DNA from: [Bacteroides] pectinophilus
GTDB taxonomy: Bacteria; Bacillota; Clostridia; Lachnospirales; Lachnospiraceae
Direction: 5' to 3'
DNA length: 64,000 bases
NCBI GenBank assembly: GCA_025146925.1
Contig: CP102260.1
Coordinates: 821,001 to 885,000, forward strand
Position 1 is the first letter of the stretch; each line of letters begins with the position of its first letter. The notes beneath the pieces were generated by a model. The model worked only from the letters and a program-made list of their open reading frames with translations. It made no database searches and was not told the DNA's origin. Below, in pieces: positions 47,587 through 56,611 of the stretch. The translations under genes and the position numbers were made by a program.

Positions 47587-48648
47587 ATGAATAGAGAATT
47601 GATTTTTAAGTTGTCAGACGCTTTGTTAGATGAGAAGGTTACAGTTGAGGATGAAGATTGGGAGTTGCTATTAGGACAGATTGTTACTAATAGGGTTGTA
47701 GGAATTGCTTACAAGAATTTAAAGAAAAGTGAAGTGAAAATGGCAAATGAGATTGAACAGTGTCTGAAAAGTACGCTAGATTATAATGTAAGAAAAACAA
47801 AAGATTACATTGATAATGTTAAGTACATAGGCACAATCATGTCAGAAGCATCATTTAATTATGCATTGTTGAAAGGCGCATATTTGGCTACCAAGGTTTA
47901 TGAAATAGGGAATAGAACATCGAATGATATAGATATTTTTCTGCATTCAAGTGATTTGACAGAATGTCAAGAAATACTTAAGAAAAATGGATTTATTCAA
48001 GGCTATTTTGCTAATGGAGAGATTATTCCCGCAACACGTAGAGAAATATTGATGGCAAGAATGAATTATGGTGAAACTGTTCCGTTTTTGAAAATGGTAA
48101 ATGGAAACTTGCTTGAACTAGATCTTAATTTTTCGCTTGATTTTAAGCCTAGTGGGAATAGTGAAATTATGAGCAAGATGTTATCTGATGTAAGTTATGT
48201 TGAGTTAGATGATGTTGGATTTAAGACTCTTAAATTGACAGATTTTATTATTCATTTGTGTGCACACTTGTATAAAGAAGCTACTACATATGATTGGGTT
48301 GTTGGTAGAAGAGATCTTAATTTATATAAATTTAGTGATATTAATGTACTGTTAAGAAAGATGTTGGATGAAAAGCTTTGTAAAGCTTTGGTTGAACGAA
48401 TAAAGGAGTTTGATATTAAAAATGAATGTTATTATTCATTCTATAATTCAGGTTTGATTTATCCTAAATTGTATGAAAATCAATATTTTAAACAACTACT
48501 TGATGGTATTAAGCCAGAATCATTGAGGTATATGAAACAAATAGTTTGGCCTGTTAAAAAAGAATTATATGAATATCAACATGATTTTATAGAGTGGTTT
48601 TTACATAAGGATAGAGTAAATGAACTTAAATTAGTAACTGAGGAATAA
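47587..48648 (+). CDS. Nucleotidyltransferase-family protein (NTP_transf_5-like)
   Basis: A 353-aa protein resembling the NTP_transf_5 family. The core ALLKGAYLATKVYEIGNRTS is followed by NDIDIFL near residues 114-120, where the Asp pair would bind metal; a third acidic residue may be in LLELDLNF near 180. Family members often occur in natural-product clusters; nucleotide transfer is assumed rather than shown. It lies between the two carrier-protein modules. Confidence 0.78.
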   Translation: MNRELIFKLSDALLDEKVTVEDEDWELLLGQIVTNRVVGIAYKNLKKSEVKMANEIEQCLKSTLDYNVRKTKDYIDNVKYIGTIMSEASFNYALLKGAYLATKVYEIGNRTSNDIDIFLHSSDLTECQEILKKNGFIQGYFANGEIIPATRREILMARMNYGETVPFLKMVNGNLLELDLNFSLDFKPSGNSEIMSKMLSDVSYVELDDVGFKTLKLTDFIIHLCAHLYKEATTYDWVVGRRDLNLYKFSDINVLLRKMLDEKLCKALVERIKEFDIKNECYYSFYNSGLIYPKLYENQYFKQLLDGIKPESLRYMKQIVWPVKKELYEYQHDFIEWFLHKDRVNELKLVTEE

Positions 48649-48676
48649 ATGTTTGGTATTGAAAGAAGGGTTTTAT

Positions 48677-49537
48677 ATGATAGTAGGACAAATAAAACAA
48701 GGGAATTTGGGAAACAAGCTTGCTTTATCTTGCGTTGAGAGACAACTATTATACATACTTGAAGCCAATCAAGTTAATTCCAATATATTATTCGTAGAAA
48801 GCTATTCAAGTGTTGAAACGATACTTGATTATTTTATGAACGAAGATATGAAATATGTTGAGTTCAATATCTTTAATAGATTGCAATATATTGCAAGCGA
48901 AAAAGGCATTATAGATATAGAATATGTTGAAGTTAGGGATGAGGATTTCATTAATAAATACGAATATATATTATTAGGAGCTGATATAGAGTTTTTGAAA
49001 AAAACATATGGTTCTTCTGTATGGAGTGACGAACATTATGTATTGATTACTCAGAAGGATGCAGATACATATTACTATCTAAATGATAGTCCATATGATG
49101 AACGTATTATTTCAAAAGAAGAAATGCATGAATTGAGTACAAGTAGTGCTATTGGAATAACATTAAAGAGAAAGCCTATTGATGAGAAAGATGTTTTAAG
49201 ACAATTTTGTGATAAGTTGAATAGTGATGATTCTGCCAGAAGGTATCAATTAAAATCAGTAAATGAAAATTCTTTGTTGCAATTAAGAGATGCATTGGGG
49301 ATAATAAGGGTAATGAGAAGACGTAATTATTACTTTATTTCTGAATATGTGGATGCCGATTTTATGAATGAATATTTAAAAGGATTGGATTCAAAATACA
49401 TAAAGTTAGAATATAGACGTCTGAGAAAAACAGCTATTGATATGGATTTTATAAATGAGTTTACATCAGAACTAATTAAAGATGACATAGACATTACAAA
49501 TAAAATTAAAGAAAAAATAGGAGAAAGAATATGTTAG
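48677..49537 (+). CDS. C39/BtrH-like acyltransferase candidate B
   Basis: A 286-aa protein with a second Cys-His-Asp arrangement: Cys19 in KLALSCVERQL, His120 in SDEHYVLITQ and Asp137 in YYLNDSPY. The HYVLI...YLNDSP pattern is close to C39 peptidases and BtrH-like acyltransferases. It overlaps the second carrier-protein gene by 7 bp, repeating the order of module A. ATG 48677 follows GAAAGAAGGG; an earlier TTG has no good site. Substrate transfer from the carrier protein is inferred. Confidence 0.62.
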   Translation: MIVGQIKQGNLGNKLALSCVERQLLYILEANQVNSNILFVESYSSVETILDYFMNEDMKYVEFNIFNRLQYIASEKGIIDIEYVEVRDEDFINKYEYILLGADIEFLKKTYGSSVWSDEHYVLITQKDADTYYYLNDSPYDERIISKEEMHELSTSSAIGITLKRKPIDEKDVLRQFCDKLNSDDSARRYQLKSVNENSLLQLRDALGIIRVMRRRNYYFISEYVDADFMNEYLKGLDSKYIKLEYRRLRKTAIDMDFINEFTSELIKDDIDITNKIKEKIGERIC

Positions 49538-49770
49538 GAAAGATTGTTAATGAGATTAAAAAGTTGGTGAATAATGGAATTGATGCAAATATTACAGAGG
49601 AGACTAGTTTGGTTGAATTAGGAATTGATTCATTAATGACCGTTGAGTTGGTATTATGGTTAGAAGATGCATTTAATATTCAGTTTAATGATTCGGATTT
49701 GGAAATGGAAAATTTAAGAAATGTCAGAGATATAGTTAATCTTGTAAATAAGTATATTGAGCAATGTTAG
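49531..49770 (+). CDS. Acyl carrier protein B
   Basis: A 79-aa carrier protein with GIDSL, Ser34, and flanking helices (KIVNEIKKLVNNG and TVELVLWLEDAFNIQF). It overlaps the preceding gene and ends 13 bp before the ABC transporter start. It differs clearly from carrier A, so each may partner a different BtrH-like protein. Confidence 0.9.
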   Translation: MLGKIVNEIKKLVNNGIDANITEETSLVELGIDSLMTVELVLWLEDAFNIQFNDSDLEMENLRNVRDIVNLVNKYIEQC

Positions 49771-49783
49771 GTCAGTAATCACA

Positions 49784-51547
49784 ATGAAAAATGTACAACT
49801 ATTTTTTAAGGTAATAACGAAAAAAGTGTATTTATTAATAGCTTTTGTTATTCTCTCTTATATGACATCACAAATTGTTGCAACTGGAACCGGTCTTATA
49901 TCAGATTCTATAGATGCAGTGTTGGTGTCCAAAGTGTTAGAAATTAAATCATTATTGATGCAAATTTCCTTGTTAATTTTAGCAGCTATGGCGTGTTCGA
50001 TTATTAAAAAGATAAGTATAGAAAGCTATTCAATTTCGCTACAAAAGATTTATCGAGAAAAAATCATATATAAACTTGGAAAGTTAAAATATGATTATGT
50101 CAACAAAAATAGAGGAGAAATCATAACAAAGCTGACATCTGACATAGGTGATTTAGGTAAGTTTTTATCAGAAAATTTACCAGATATTATTTATTCTTTG
50201 GTGATGATAATAACATTTAGTATATCTATAATGATTATGAATTATAGGTTGATGTTGAGCATTTTGATATGCTATCCGGTTGTTTTGCTTATAGGAGACA
50301 AACTATCTAAAAGGTTAAATGAGCTTGCAAAAAATCGTAAGGGTAAGTATGATGAATTGACTGATGCAGTGATGGATGCTGTGGGTGGCATTGAAATTGA
50401 ACGAAGCTATTGTTTGTATGAGGAATTAACAAATAGAATTAATATAATAGCTAAATGTATATTAGGAAATGAGTACAAACGTAATACTTATCAGGCTATG
50501 GCTAATGGATTGCAAAATTTAATAAAATGGTTCCCTAATGTGGTTTGTACTATTATAGCACTTGTCGAAGTGCTTGCTGGAAGATTATCGGTGGGAGAAT
50601 TGATGGGCTTTGTGGTTTTATTTGTAAAGCTCTCATCCTATATGAGCGAATTACCAGCATATATTAATGATGGTCGTGAGTTGTTTGTTTCGGTTAATCG
50701 AATAGAACAATTATTGGAAGCACCGGTTGAAAAATCAGGCAATTACTATTTGAAGGAGATTTACGAGGGTAGAGATGTCGTAGGACTTAAAAATGTAACA
50801 TATCGGTATGAAGATAATTCTAGTAGGAATGTGCTTGATAGTATTAATGTTACATTTAAGAAAGGAACTACCAATGCGATTGTCGGTGAATCAGGGTCTG
50901 GTAAATCGACATTATTTAAGTTATTGTGTGGTTTTGAAAGGCCGGTTAATGGTACATATGAATTATATGGTGTGGATTTTAATAAATGGCAGTTGGATAA
51001 AGCACGCGAATTATTTGCAATTGTACCTCAGAATTCTTTTATGTTTCCAGAATCAGTTTATGATAATTTGCGATATGGTAATGAGGAGGCTACAATGGAG
51101 CAAATAATTGTGGCATGTAAATCTGCTGGTATCTATGAACGGATTATTTCTTTACCTGATAAATTTGATACGATAATAGGTGAAAATGGTGCTGAATTTT
51201 CAGGTGGAGAAAAACAGAGAATAGCAATTGCCAGAGCTCTTGTAAAGAATGCACCAATAATTCTATTAGATGAACCAACTTCTGCACTTGACGTAAAGAC
51301 AGAGTCAATAATTAATGAGACAATGGAGGAAATTGCAAAGAAACATGATAAAACAATAATTATTATTGCACATAGATTATCGACAATTAAGAATGTGAAT
51401 AGAATAATTGTTTTACATAAGGGAAAACTTGTTGAGGATGGAAAACATAATGAATTGATAAAAAATAATGGTTTTTATGCAAGTTTATACAATAAAGAAT
51501 ATATCGAAAAGGAGGGAGAAAATCATGAAGATCAAGATTCTCTTTAA
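49784..51547 (+). CDS. ABC exporter subunit A (fused membrane and ATPase domains)
   Basis: A 587-aa exporter half-transporter. About six membrane segments occupy residues 15-290. The nucleotide-binding domain has Walker A GESGSGKSTLF, Q-loop VPQNSFMF, signature FSGGEKQRIAIARAL and Walker B IILLDEPTSALD with a glutamate for hydrolysis. ATG 49784 is chosen; an upstream TTG at 49757 overlaps the carrier gene. It probably forms a heterodimer with the next protein to export the product. Confidence 0.92.
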   Translation: MKNVQLFFKVITKKVYLLIAFVILSYMTSQIVATGTGLISDSIDAVLVSKVLEIKSLLMQISLLILAAMACSIIKKISIESYSISLQKIYREKIIYKLGKLKYDYVNKNRGEIITKLTSDIGDLGKFLSENLPDIIYSLVMIITFSISIMIMNYRLMLSILICYPVVLLIGDKLSKRLNELAKNRKGKYDELTDAVMDAVGGIEIERSYCLYEELTNRINIIAKCILGNEYKRNTYQAMANGLQNLIKWFPNVVCTIIALVEVLAGRLSVGELMGFVVLFVKLSSYMSELPAYINDGRELFVSVNRIEQLLEAPVEKSGNYYLKEIYEGRDVVGLKNVTYRYEDNSSRNVLDSINVTFKKGTTNAIVGESGSGKSTLFKLLCGFERPVNGTYELYGVDFNKWQLDKARELFAIVPQNSFMFPESVYDNLRYGNEEATMEQIIVACKSAGIYERIISLPDKFDTIIGENGAEFSGGEKQRIAIARALVKNAPIILLDEPTSALDVKTESIINETMEEIAKKHDKTIIIIAHRLSTIKNVNRIIVLHKGKLVEDGKHNELIKNNGFYASLYNKEYIEKEGENHEDQDSL

Positions 51548-53168
51548 GTATTTAAAGCTCATGAAAAGAAGACTTCCTCTTTATATGTTAAGTATTTTGT
51601 TTATGACAGCATTTGGTGCACTTTTTGATGTTGCATGCTCGATGGTGACGAAAAATGTGTTCGTTGTAGCGCAAAAAGGTGTAATGGTAAAAAATGATGT
51701 TGTATTGTTTGTGGTATATATTGTTGCAGGATTTGTTGCTGTTATACTCTCGGCTGTGTTTATGAAGATATACAATAATGAGGCTAAAAGAAGTTCATTA
51801 GAGATTAAACAACTAGTATTTGCGAAAAGTATGAGGCTTCCTATGAGGTATTACGATATACATCATAGTGGAGAGATAATGTCTAAGTTTGTATATGAAA
51901 CAGATATGGCTAATGACATATATGGTTCAAGACTAAGAAGAGTATTGGCTCCAATAATCTCTGTTGCAGTGTATGTTATTGTTATGATGCAATTGTGCTG
52001 GTCATTAACGTTAACTTTACTACTATTTAATGTGCTTATAGTTGTTCTTAACGGACTTCTGGCAAAGCCTATGAGTCAAGTTGGCAAAGCCATGGCTGAT
52101 AGTAATGCTAAGATGACAGAGAAACTTACAAATATTCTTTTAGGCATAGAGGTGAAGAAACTTTACGATTTAAAGTATATAAATGAGGATAAATATGCTA
52201 AAGAAAGTAATGTTTATGTAAGTCACCAGAAGAAGAAGATGGCAATAGGTGCTTTATTAGAGATGTTTTATAATGGATTTGATTTGTTGTGTGCATTGTT
52301 GTTCTTGGCAGTTGCTACTGCTTTTATTCAGAATGATTGGGTATCTGTTGGAAATGTTGCGGCTATTTATACTATGTATGGAGCATTAAGCATTAGATTT
52401 TTACAATTGGGCAAAAGCTATCCAGAGTTGATGAATTGTTTAGCCTATGCGGAAAGAGTATTTGGATTTTTGCAAATAGACGAGGAAAGAGATATATTAA
52501 ATTCAGAAACTACAGTTCGTGTGTTCAACTGTGAAAATGCAGTTGATGTAGTTGATATAAGTTTTAGTTATGATGGAAAGCGTAAGGTATTTGAAAAAAG
52601 GAGTTTGTTGATAGAAAAAAATAAGACGGTGGCTATAGTTGGTAAATCAGGTGGTGGAAAAAGTACTCTTGCTAAGCTGATGCTTGGGTTCTACAATATC
52701 CAAGAGGGCGATATATTGTTATTTGGAACCTCCATAAAAAAGCTAGGACTGATTAATGCTAGAAATCTTATTGCTTATATTCCGCAAGAGCCATATTTAT
52801 TTGGAGTTAGTATAAAAGAGAATATCCGATATGGTAATTTGAAGGCGAGTGATGAAGAAATAATTATAGCAGCGAAACTTGCTAATGCGCATGATTTTAT
52901 TATGTATCAAAAGGAAGGATATGATACATTGATAATTAACGGGGGAAAGAGCCTTTCAGGTGGGGAGAGACAACGGATTGCAATAGCCAGAGCTATTGTA
53001 AAGGATGCACCCATAATTCTTATGGATGAAGCAACTTCAGCGTTGGATAATGAATCAGAAAGAAGGATTCATGAAGCTTTAGAGCAGTTGAAACACAATA
53101 AAACAGTCATAGTCATTGCCCACAGACAAGAGACAATTAATATAGCTGATACAGTAGTCGAGGTTTAA
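51525..53168 (+). CDS. ABC exporter subunit B (fused membrane and ATPase domains)
   Basis: A 547-aa partner subunit that overlaps subunit A by 23 bp. Membrane segments lie in residues about 15-290, and the ATPase domain has Walker A GKSGGGKSTLA, Q-loop IPQEPYLF, signature LSGGERQRIAIARAI and Walker B IILMDEATSALD. ATG 51525 follows AAAAGGAGGGAG. It closes the cargo operon. Confidence 0.92.
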   Translation: MKIKILFKYLKLMKRRLPLYMLSILFMTAFGALFDVACSMVTKNVFVVAQKGVMVKNDVVLFVVYIVAGFVAVILSAVFMKIYNNEAKRSSLEIKQLVFAKSMRLPMRYYDIHHSGEIMSKFVYETDMANDIYGSRLRRVLAPIISVAVYVIVMMQLCWSLTLTLLLFNVLIVVLNGLLAKPMSQVGKAMADSNAKMTEKLTNILLGIEVKKLYDLKYINEDKYAKESNVYVSHQKKKMAIGALLEMFYNGFDLLCALLFLAVATAFIQNDWVSVGNVAAIYTMYGALSIRFLQLGKSYPELMNCLAYAERVFGFLQIDEERDILNSETTVRVFNCENAVDVVDISFSYDGKRKVFEKRSLLIEKNKTVAIVGKSGGGKSTLAKLMLGFYNIQEGDILLFGTSIKKLGLINARNLIAYIPQEPYLFGVSIKENIRYGNLKASDEEIIIAAKLANAHDFIMYQKEGYDTLIINGGKSLSGGERQRIAIARAIVKDAPIILMDEATSALDNESERRIHEALEQLKHNKTVIVIAHRQETINIADTVVEV

Positions 53169-53173
53169 AAAAT

Positions 53174-53228
53174 CCCCTATAGGTAGTTTTCTGACATATT
53201 AGAGTGTAGGTATTAATTGCCTATAGGG
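53174..53228. repeat. Palindrome pair at the end of the cargo
   Basis: CCCTATAGG (53175-53183) and CCTATAGGG (53220-53228) are inverted copies; both contain the perfect 8-bp palindrome CCTATAGG. No T-run follows, so this is a weak terminator at best. It sits exactly at the end of the ABC gene and could be a cargo boundary. Confidence 0.55.
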
Positions 53229-53275
53229 TGATTTGATATATTAGATAGCATAAGTTAATAAGATAACATTGCATA

Positions 53276-53485
53276 TTAATGTTCTTCTTCTGACAGTGAA
53301 AAAAGTTCTTCTACAGAAATTCCTAGATAACGGGAGAGGCGTAGAGCAAGTTCTAAGGAGGCGTTTCTTTCGCCACGCTCTATTCTTCCAATGGTTCGTC
53401 CACAGGAGCCGATAGCAACAGCCAAATCTTCCTGACAGATATTTCTTTCGGTTCGTATTTGCTTAAGTGTAGTAGATATAGCCAT
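53276..53485 (-). CDS. Small XRE-family regulator
   Basis: A 69-aa HTH_3 protein (QIRTERNICQEDLAVAIGSC then TIGRIERGERNASLELALRL). The start at 53485 has GAAGGGA upstream; a longer reading to 53503 includes that site in the coding region. It is convergent with the ABC genes and may regulate the block to its right. Confidence 0.82.
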   Translation of the reverse strand: MAISTTLKQIRTERNICQEDLAVAIGSCGRTIGRIERGERNASLELALRLSRYLGISVEELFSLSEEEH

Positions 53486-53560
53486 TAATATCCCTTCTTT
53501 CATAAAATTCTTAAATTGGTAAGCTAATTATAGCAAAAAACATAGTCCAATAATCTGTAC

Positions 53561-54259
53561 TTAACCAACGACTTTGCCAAAGACTTTGAAGGAGCTGGTT
53601 TCTTTAATCGGAATCGGTTCATATCTAGTATTGAGGGACAGAAGGAAAAGTCCATCTTCATCATCTTTTAGTTTCTTACAGTATGCGTTTCCATCAAAAT
53701 AAAAAATTCCAATTTCTCCGGTGGATAAAGTTTCCTGTTGATGTACCCATACAATCTGACCATTGATAAATTGAGGTTCCATACTGTCGCCACTGATGCG
53801 AATACCAAAATCAGCTTCAGCAGGAACTTCTTCACCTACTTCAAGGATAGAGTAGTTTTCTCCATCAAGAAAACTTCCAGTTCCGGCTGATGCAGGAATA
53901 TCAAATAGCCGGATATTTCTTCTAAATGGAATAATTACTGCAGGAGTAGGAGTGTACATACCGGACATTTTCAATAGTTCTATATATTCTTTTGCTTTAG
54001 CCTGTCCTTCTTCATTAAGGTCAGCTAAAGGATTATCAGGATTTTCACCATAATGTTCTCCATATATATCAGTTATATTTAATAACTTGCATAGAAGTAA
54101 AAGAACAGAAATACTAGGTTCAGCAGCATCTTTTTCCCACGTAGATATAGCTTTATTGGTTAAGCTGTAACCATGAGTTCCAAGCATATTGGATAGTTCT
54201 ACTTGAGATATACCAAGCTTTTTTCTGTGAGTTGATATGATTTCTCCTAATGAACGCAT
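53561..54259 (-). CDS. XRE-S24 peptidase repressor (LexA/CI-like)
   Basis: A 232-aa protein with an N-terminal HTH_3 domain (HRKKLGISQVELSNMLG) and a C-terminal S24/LexA-type peptidase domain. The cleavage site is likely the Ala-Gly in DIPASAGTGSF, with the catalytic Ser in RISGDSMEPQF and Lys in AYCKKL. RecA-stimulated self-cleavage would relieve repression. It is divergent from the polymerase operon and its binding sites probably lie at 54303-54368. Confidence 0.9.
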   Translation of the reverse strand: MRSLGEIISTHRKKLGISQVELSNMLGTHGYSLTNKAISTWEKDAAEPSISVLLLLCKLLNITDIYGEHYGENPDNPLADLNEEGQAKAKEYIELLKMSGMYTPTPAVIIPFRRNIRLFDIPASAGTGSFLDGENYSILEVGEEVPAEADFGIRISGDSMEPQFINGQIVWVHQQETLSTGEIGIFYFDGNAYCKKLKDDEDGLFLLSLNTRYEPIPIKETSSFKVFGKVVG

Positions 54260-54294
54260 ACAAAGGCCTCTTTTCTGTTAATATTTGTAGGTAT

Positions 54295-54393
54295 AGTATA
54301 TAACAAGCAAGTTATAAAATCAAGTAAATTCCAATATAAATAGAACATACAACCAACTTGTCACTTGTAATCCGATTGGATTAGATATATACT
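54295..54393. promoter_or_regulatory. Divergent promoters with overlapping operator half-sites
   Basis: Minus-strand promoter: TTGATT (54318-54323), 17 bp, TATACT (54295-54300), for the repressor. Plus-strand promoter: TTGTAA (54365-54370), 17 bp, TATACT (54388-54393), for the polymerase operon. Related sequences ACAAGCAAGTT (54303-54313) and AACTTGTCACTTGT (54355-54368) fall in the first spacer and over the second -35 region, as expected for repressor operators. Confidence 0.68.
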
Positions 54394-54459
54394 TGCCCGT
54401 GTAGGGAAGAGCATATAAGTTATTTCCACAGAAAGAATTTGACTGGAGGTGAATGAGAA

Positions 54460-55539
54460 ATGGAGCGAACCATATTGCATAGTGATATCAACTGCTGTTA
54501 TGCAGCGATTGAGCATTTGCATCACCCGGAACTATCCGGAAAGCCATTGGCAGTAGGAGGGGACCCGGAGTCAAGACATGGAATTGTACTGACTGCTGAC
54601 TACATTGCCAAAAAATACGGTGTGAAAACAGGAATGGCACTCTGGCAGGCAAAGCAGGTATGTCCAGACATCACATTTATTTCGCCGAGAATGGATCTGT
54701 ACTTACGATTTTCTAGGATGGCTCATGAGATATATGCAGAATATACAGATTTGCAGGAACCTTATGGGATTGACGAGTGCTGGCTGGATGTGACAGACAG
54801 TACAAGCCTGAAAGGTGACGGACTTATGATTGCACAGGAAATCAGCAATCGTATGAAGTCAGAGCTTGGAATTACAGTAAGTATTTGAGTTTCTTTTAAT
54901 AAGATATTTGCCAAGTTGGGTTCTGATTACAAGAAACCCGATGCGATAACAACGATGTATAAGTCGGAGTTTAAGCATAAGGCATGGGCATTGCCTGTGG
55001 GCGATTTATTATATGTAGGTCGCAGTACGAATCAGAAGCTTACGAAGTTCAGGATTAAGACCATAGGTGATCTGACACGAACGGATGAAGCTTTTTTACA
55101 CAGTCAGCTTGGCAAGATGGGAAACATCTTATGGTCATTCTCCAATGGCTATGATGATTCACCAGTCAAAAAGGAGAATACCCATGCTCCTATTAAATCA
55201 GTGGGTAACAGCACAACGACGCCGAGGGATTTGGAAAATGATGGGGATGTAAAGATAGTTCTTTATATCCTGGCTGAAAGTGTTGCTGCAAGACTTCGTG
55301 AGAATGGATTCCGCTGCAGGGTGGTGGAGATAAGTGTGCGGGATAATGAGTTATTCTCGTTTACCCGTCAGAAAAAGATAGACCACGCAACGAATATCAC
55401 CGGAGAGATAGCGGCATACGCTTATCAGATAGTTAAGGAGAATTACCATTGGCAGAAACCAATCCGGAGTGTCGGAGTCAGAGGAGCAGACCTCGTAACA
55501 GACAGCATAGACAAGAGGAGGCGGGACAATGAGTTATAG
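54460..55539 (+). pseudogene. Y-family DNA polymerase (UmuC/DinB-like), one nonsense codon
   Basis: 360 codons in one frame are interrupted only by TGA at 54886-54888. The surrounding residues read ITVSI-stop-VSFNKIFAKLGSD, so the stop replaces the conserved Gly of the SIGVSxNK motif; a GGA to TGA change would explain it. The N-terminal HSDINCCYAAIEHL and the catalytic DECWLDVTD are intact. The 3' part at 54916 could begin a new protein only weakly. It heads a SOS-like operon and is probably inactive. Confidence 0.88.
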
Positions 55540-55771
55540 CAGACAGATAGACCTTGCAGACAGGGAACAGCTGACATCAAAACAGCAGCGTATCTATGAA
55601 TGTATTATAAGATACCAGCGGCTGCATGGGTTCGTACCAACAATCAGGGAATTATGCGGTATGTCGGGTTTAGCATCCACATCAAGCATATATGGACATT
55701 TGAAAAATTTAGAGAGAAAAGGCTATATTGCAAGGAAGACGGAATCTTCCAGAGCAATAGCAATCTTGTAA
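55529..55771 (+). CDS. LexA-like DNA-binding domain protein, no peptidase
   Basis: An 80-aa protein equal to the LexA N-terminal winged-HTH (LTSKQQRIYECIIRYQRLHG, PTIRELCGMSGLASTSSIYG, HLKNLERKGYI). The S24 peptidase domain is absent. It overlaps the polymerase gene by 11 bp, so it is translated with it. It may compete with LexA or adjust the SOS response. Confidence 0.85.
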   Translation: MSYSRQIDLADREQLTSKQQRIYECIIRYQRLHGFVPTIRELCGMSGLASTSSIYGHLKNLERKGYIARKTESSRAIAIL

Positions 55772-55784
55772 GGAGGTGATTACA

Positions 55785-56030
55785 TTGAGTGATAAGGTAT
55801 ATGTCGATGTACTGACAGAGTTTTCAAAGGACGGACTGCTTATCCCCAAAGAGATTACATGGGAAGATGGCAGAAAGTATGAGATAACACGAGTAAAAGA
55901 TAAACGCAGGGCTGCCAATACCAAAGCTGGGGGCGTGGGAGAACGCTATACCTGTGTGGTGGATGGAAAGGAAATATTTCTTTTCTACGAAGATAACAAC
56001 ATGTGGTTTATGGAAAGAGCCGGAGCCTGA
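55785..56030 (+). CDS. Hypothetical protein of Y-family polymerase operons
   Basis: An 81-aa protein with beta-strand character (VYVDVLTEFSKDGLLIPKEI, ERYTCVVDGKEIFLFYED). TTG 55785 is chosen because AAGGAGGTG lies eight bases upstream. Such small genes often follow umuC-like genes in Firmicutes elements; function unknown. Confidence 0.75.
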   Translation: MSDKVYVDVLTEFSKDGLLIPKEITWEDGRKYEITRVKDKRRAANTKAGGVGERYTCVVDGKEIFLFYEDNNMWFMERAGA

Positions 56031-56194
56031 TGTGCTTATGTGCTGACAACAAAAGCACATAATATATCAGTTAGCTTATAGATCAGCATCGCTGGGGAAT
56101 GGAATACCATTCATCGGAACTCCCGGCACAAGGCTTGCAAAGGTGATTTCCCTTTCCTTTACGAGTACAAAGTTGTAGGTAATGATGATTTTGT

Positions 56195-56422
56195 ATGAAT
56201 AAGGAGCGAACTGAATTGAACAAAGAGTTAAAGATTATAGAGATTAGATGTAAGAAGTGTAACAAGCTGATGATGAATTATTATCTGAGTGGAGATGATT
56301 CTATGATTGCATTACAGAATATTGGAATTAAGTGTGACAGGTGCAAGCGAGTCATGATACTCAAGAAATATACAGAAGGCATAATGAAAGAACAGTCAGA
56401 AAGCAGTTCTTTCAGAATATAA
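56195..56422 (+). CDS. Com-like zinc-finger protein
   Basis: A 75-aa protein with CKKC and, about 28 residues later, CDRCKR, resembling the phage Mu Com translational regulator. ATG 56195 is listed; TTG 56216 after AAGGAG is equally plausible and would remove seven residues. Confidence 0.6.
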   Translation: MNKERTELNKELKIIEIRCKKCNKLMMNYYLSGDDSMIALQNIGIKCDRCKRVMILKKYTEGIMKEQSESSSFRI

Positions 56423-56489
56423 CATAGAAACAAAAAAATTGAATTACAGCCCACCTGATAAGGGCACATCGTAAGATGGAAGCACCAGA

Positions 56490-56544
56490 GACGCAGGGGA
56501 AACGAACAGTATCTAGGATACTGGTTTCCTCGTGCGTCTTTTTT
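56490..56544 (+). terminator. Three-tier hairpin terminator
   Basis: GACGCA/TGCGTC, GGAAAC/GTTTCC and CAGTATC/GATACTG pair in nested order around a TAG loop, followed by a T-run at 56539-56544. It separates the Com-like gene from the XRE gene and could act as an attenuator. Confidence 0.8.
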
Positions 56545-56611
56545 GTATGTGTAAATTAGGTGGATGCAGATTTCCTTCTTGTTCGTTTCCAGGGGCGGCA
56601 AGGAGGAATAT

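Noticed and set aside
44787-53168. Classic NRPS or PKS cluster
   Set aside because: No condensation, ketosynthase or thioesterase domain is visible; carrier proteins are free-standing.
54886-54888. UGA read as glycine (recoding)
   Set aside because: Other genes in the window end normally in TGA, so a nonsense mutation is the simpler explanation.
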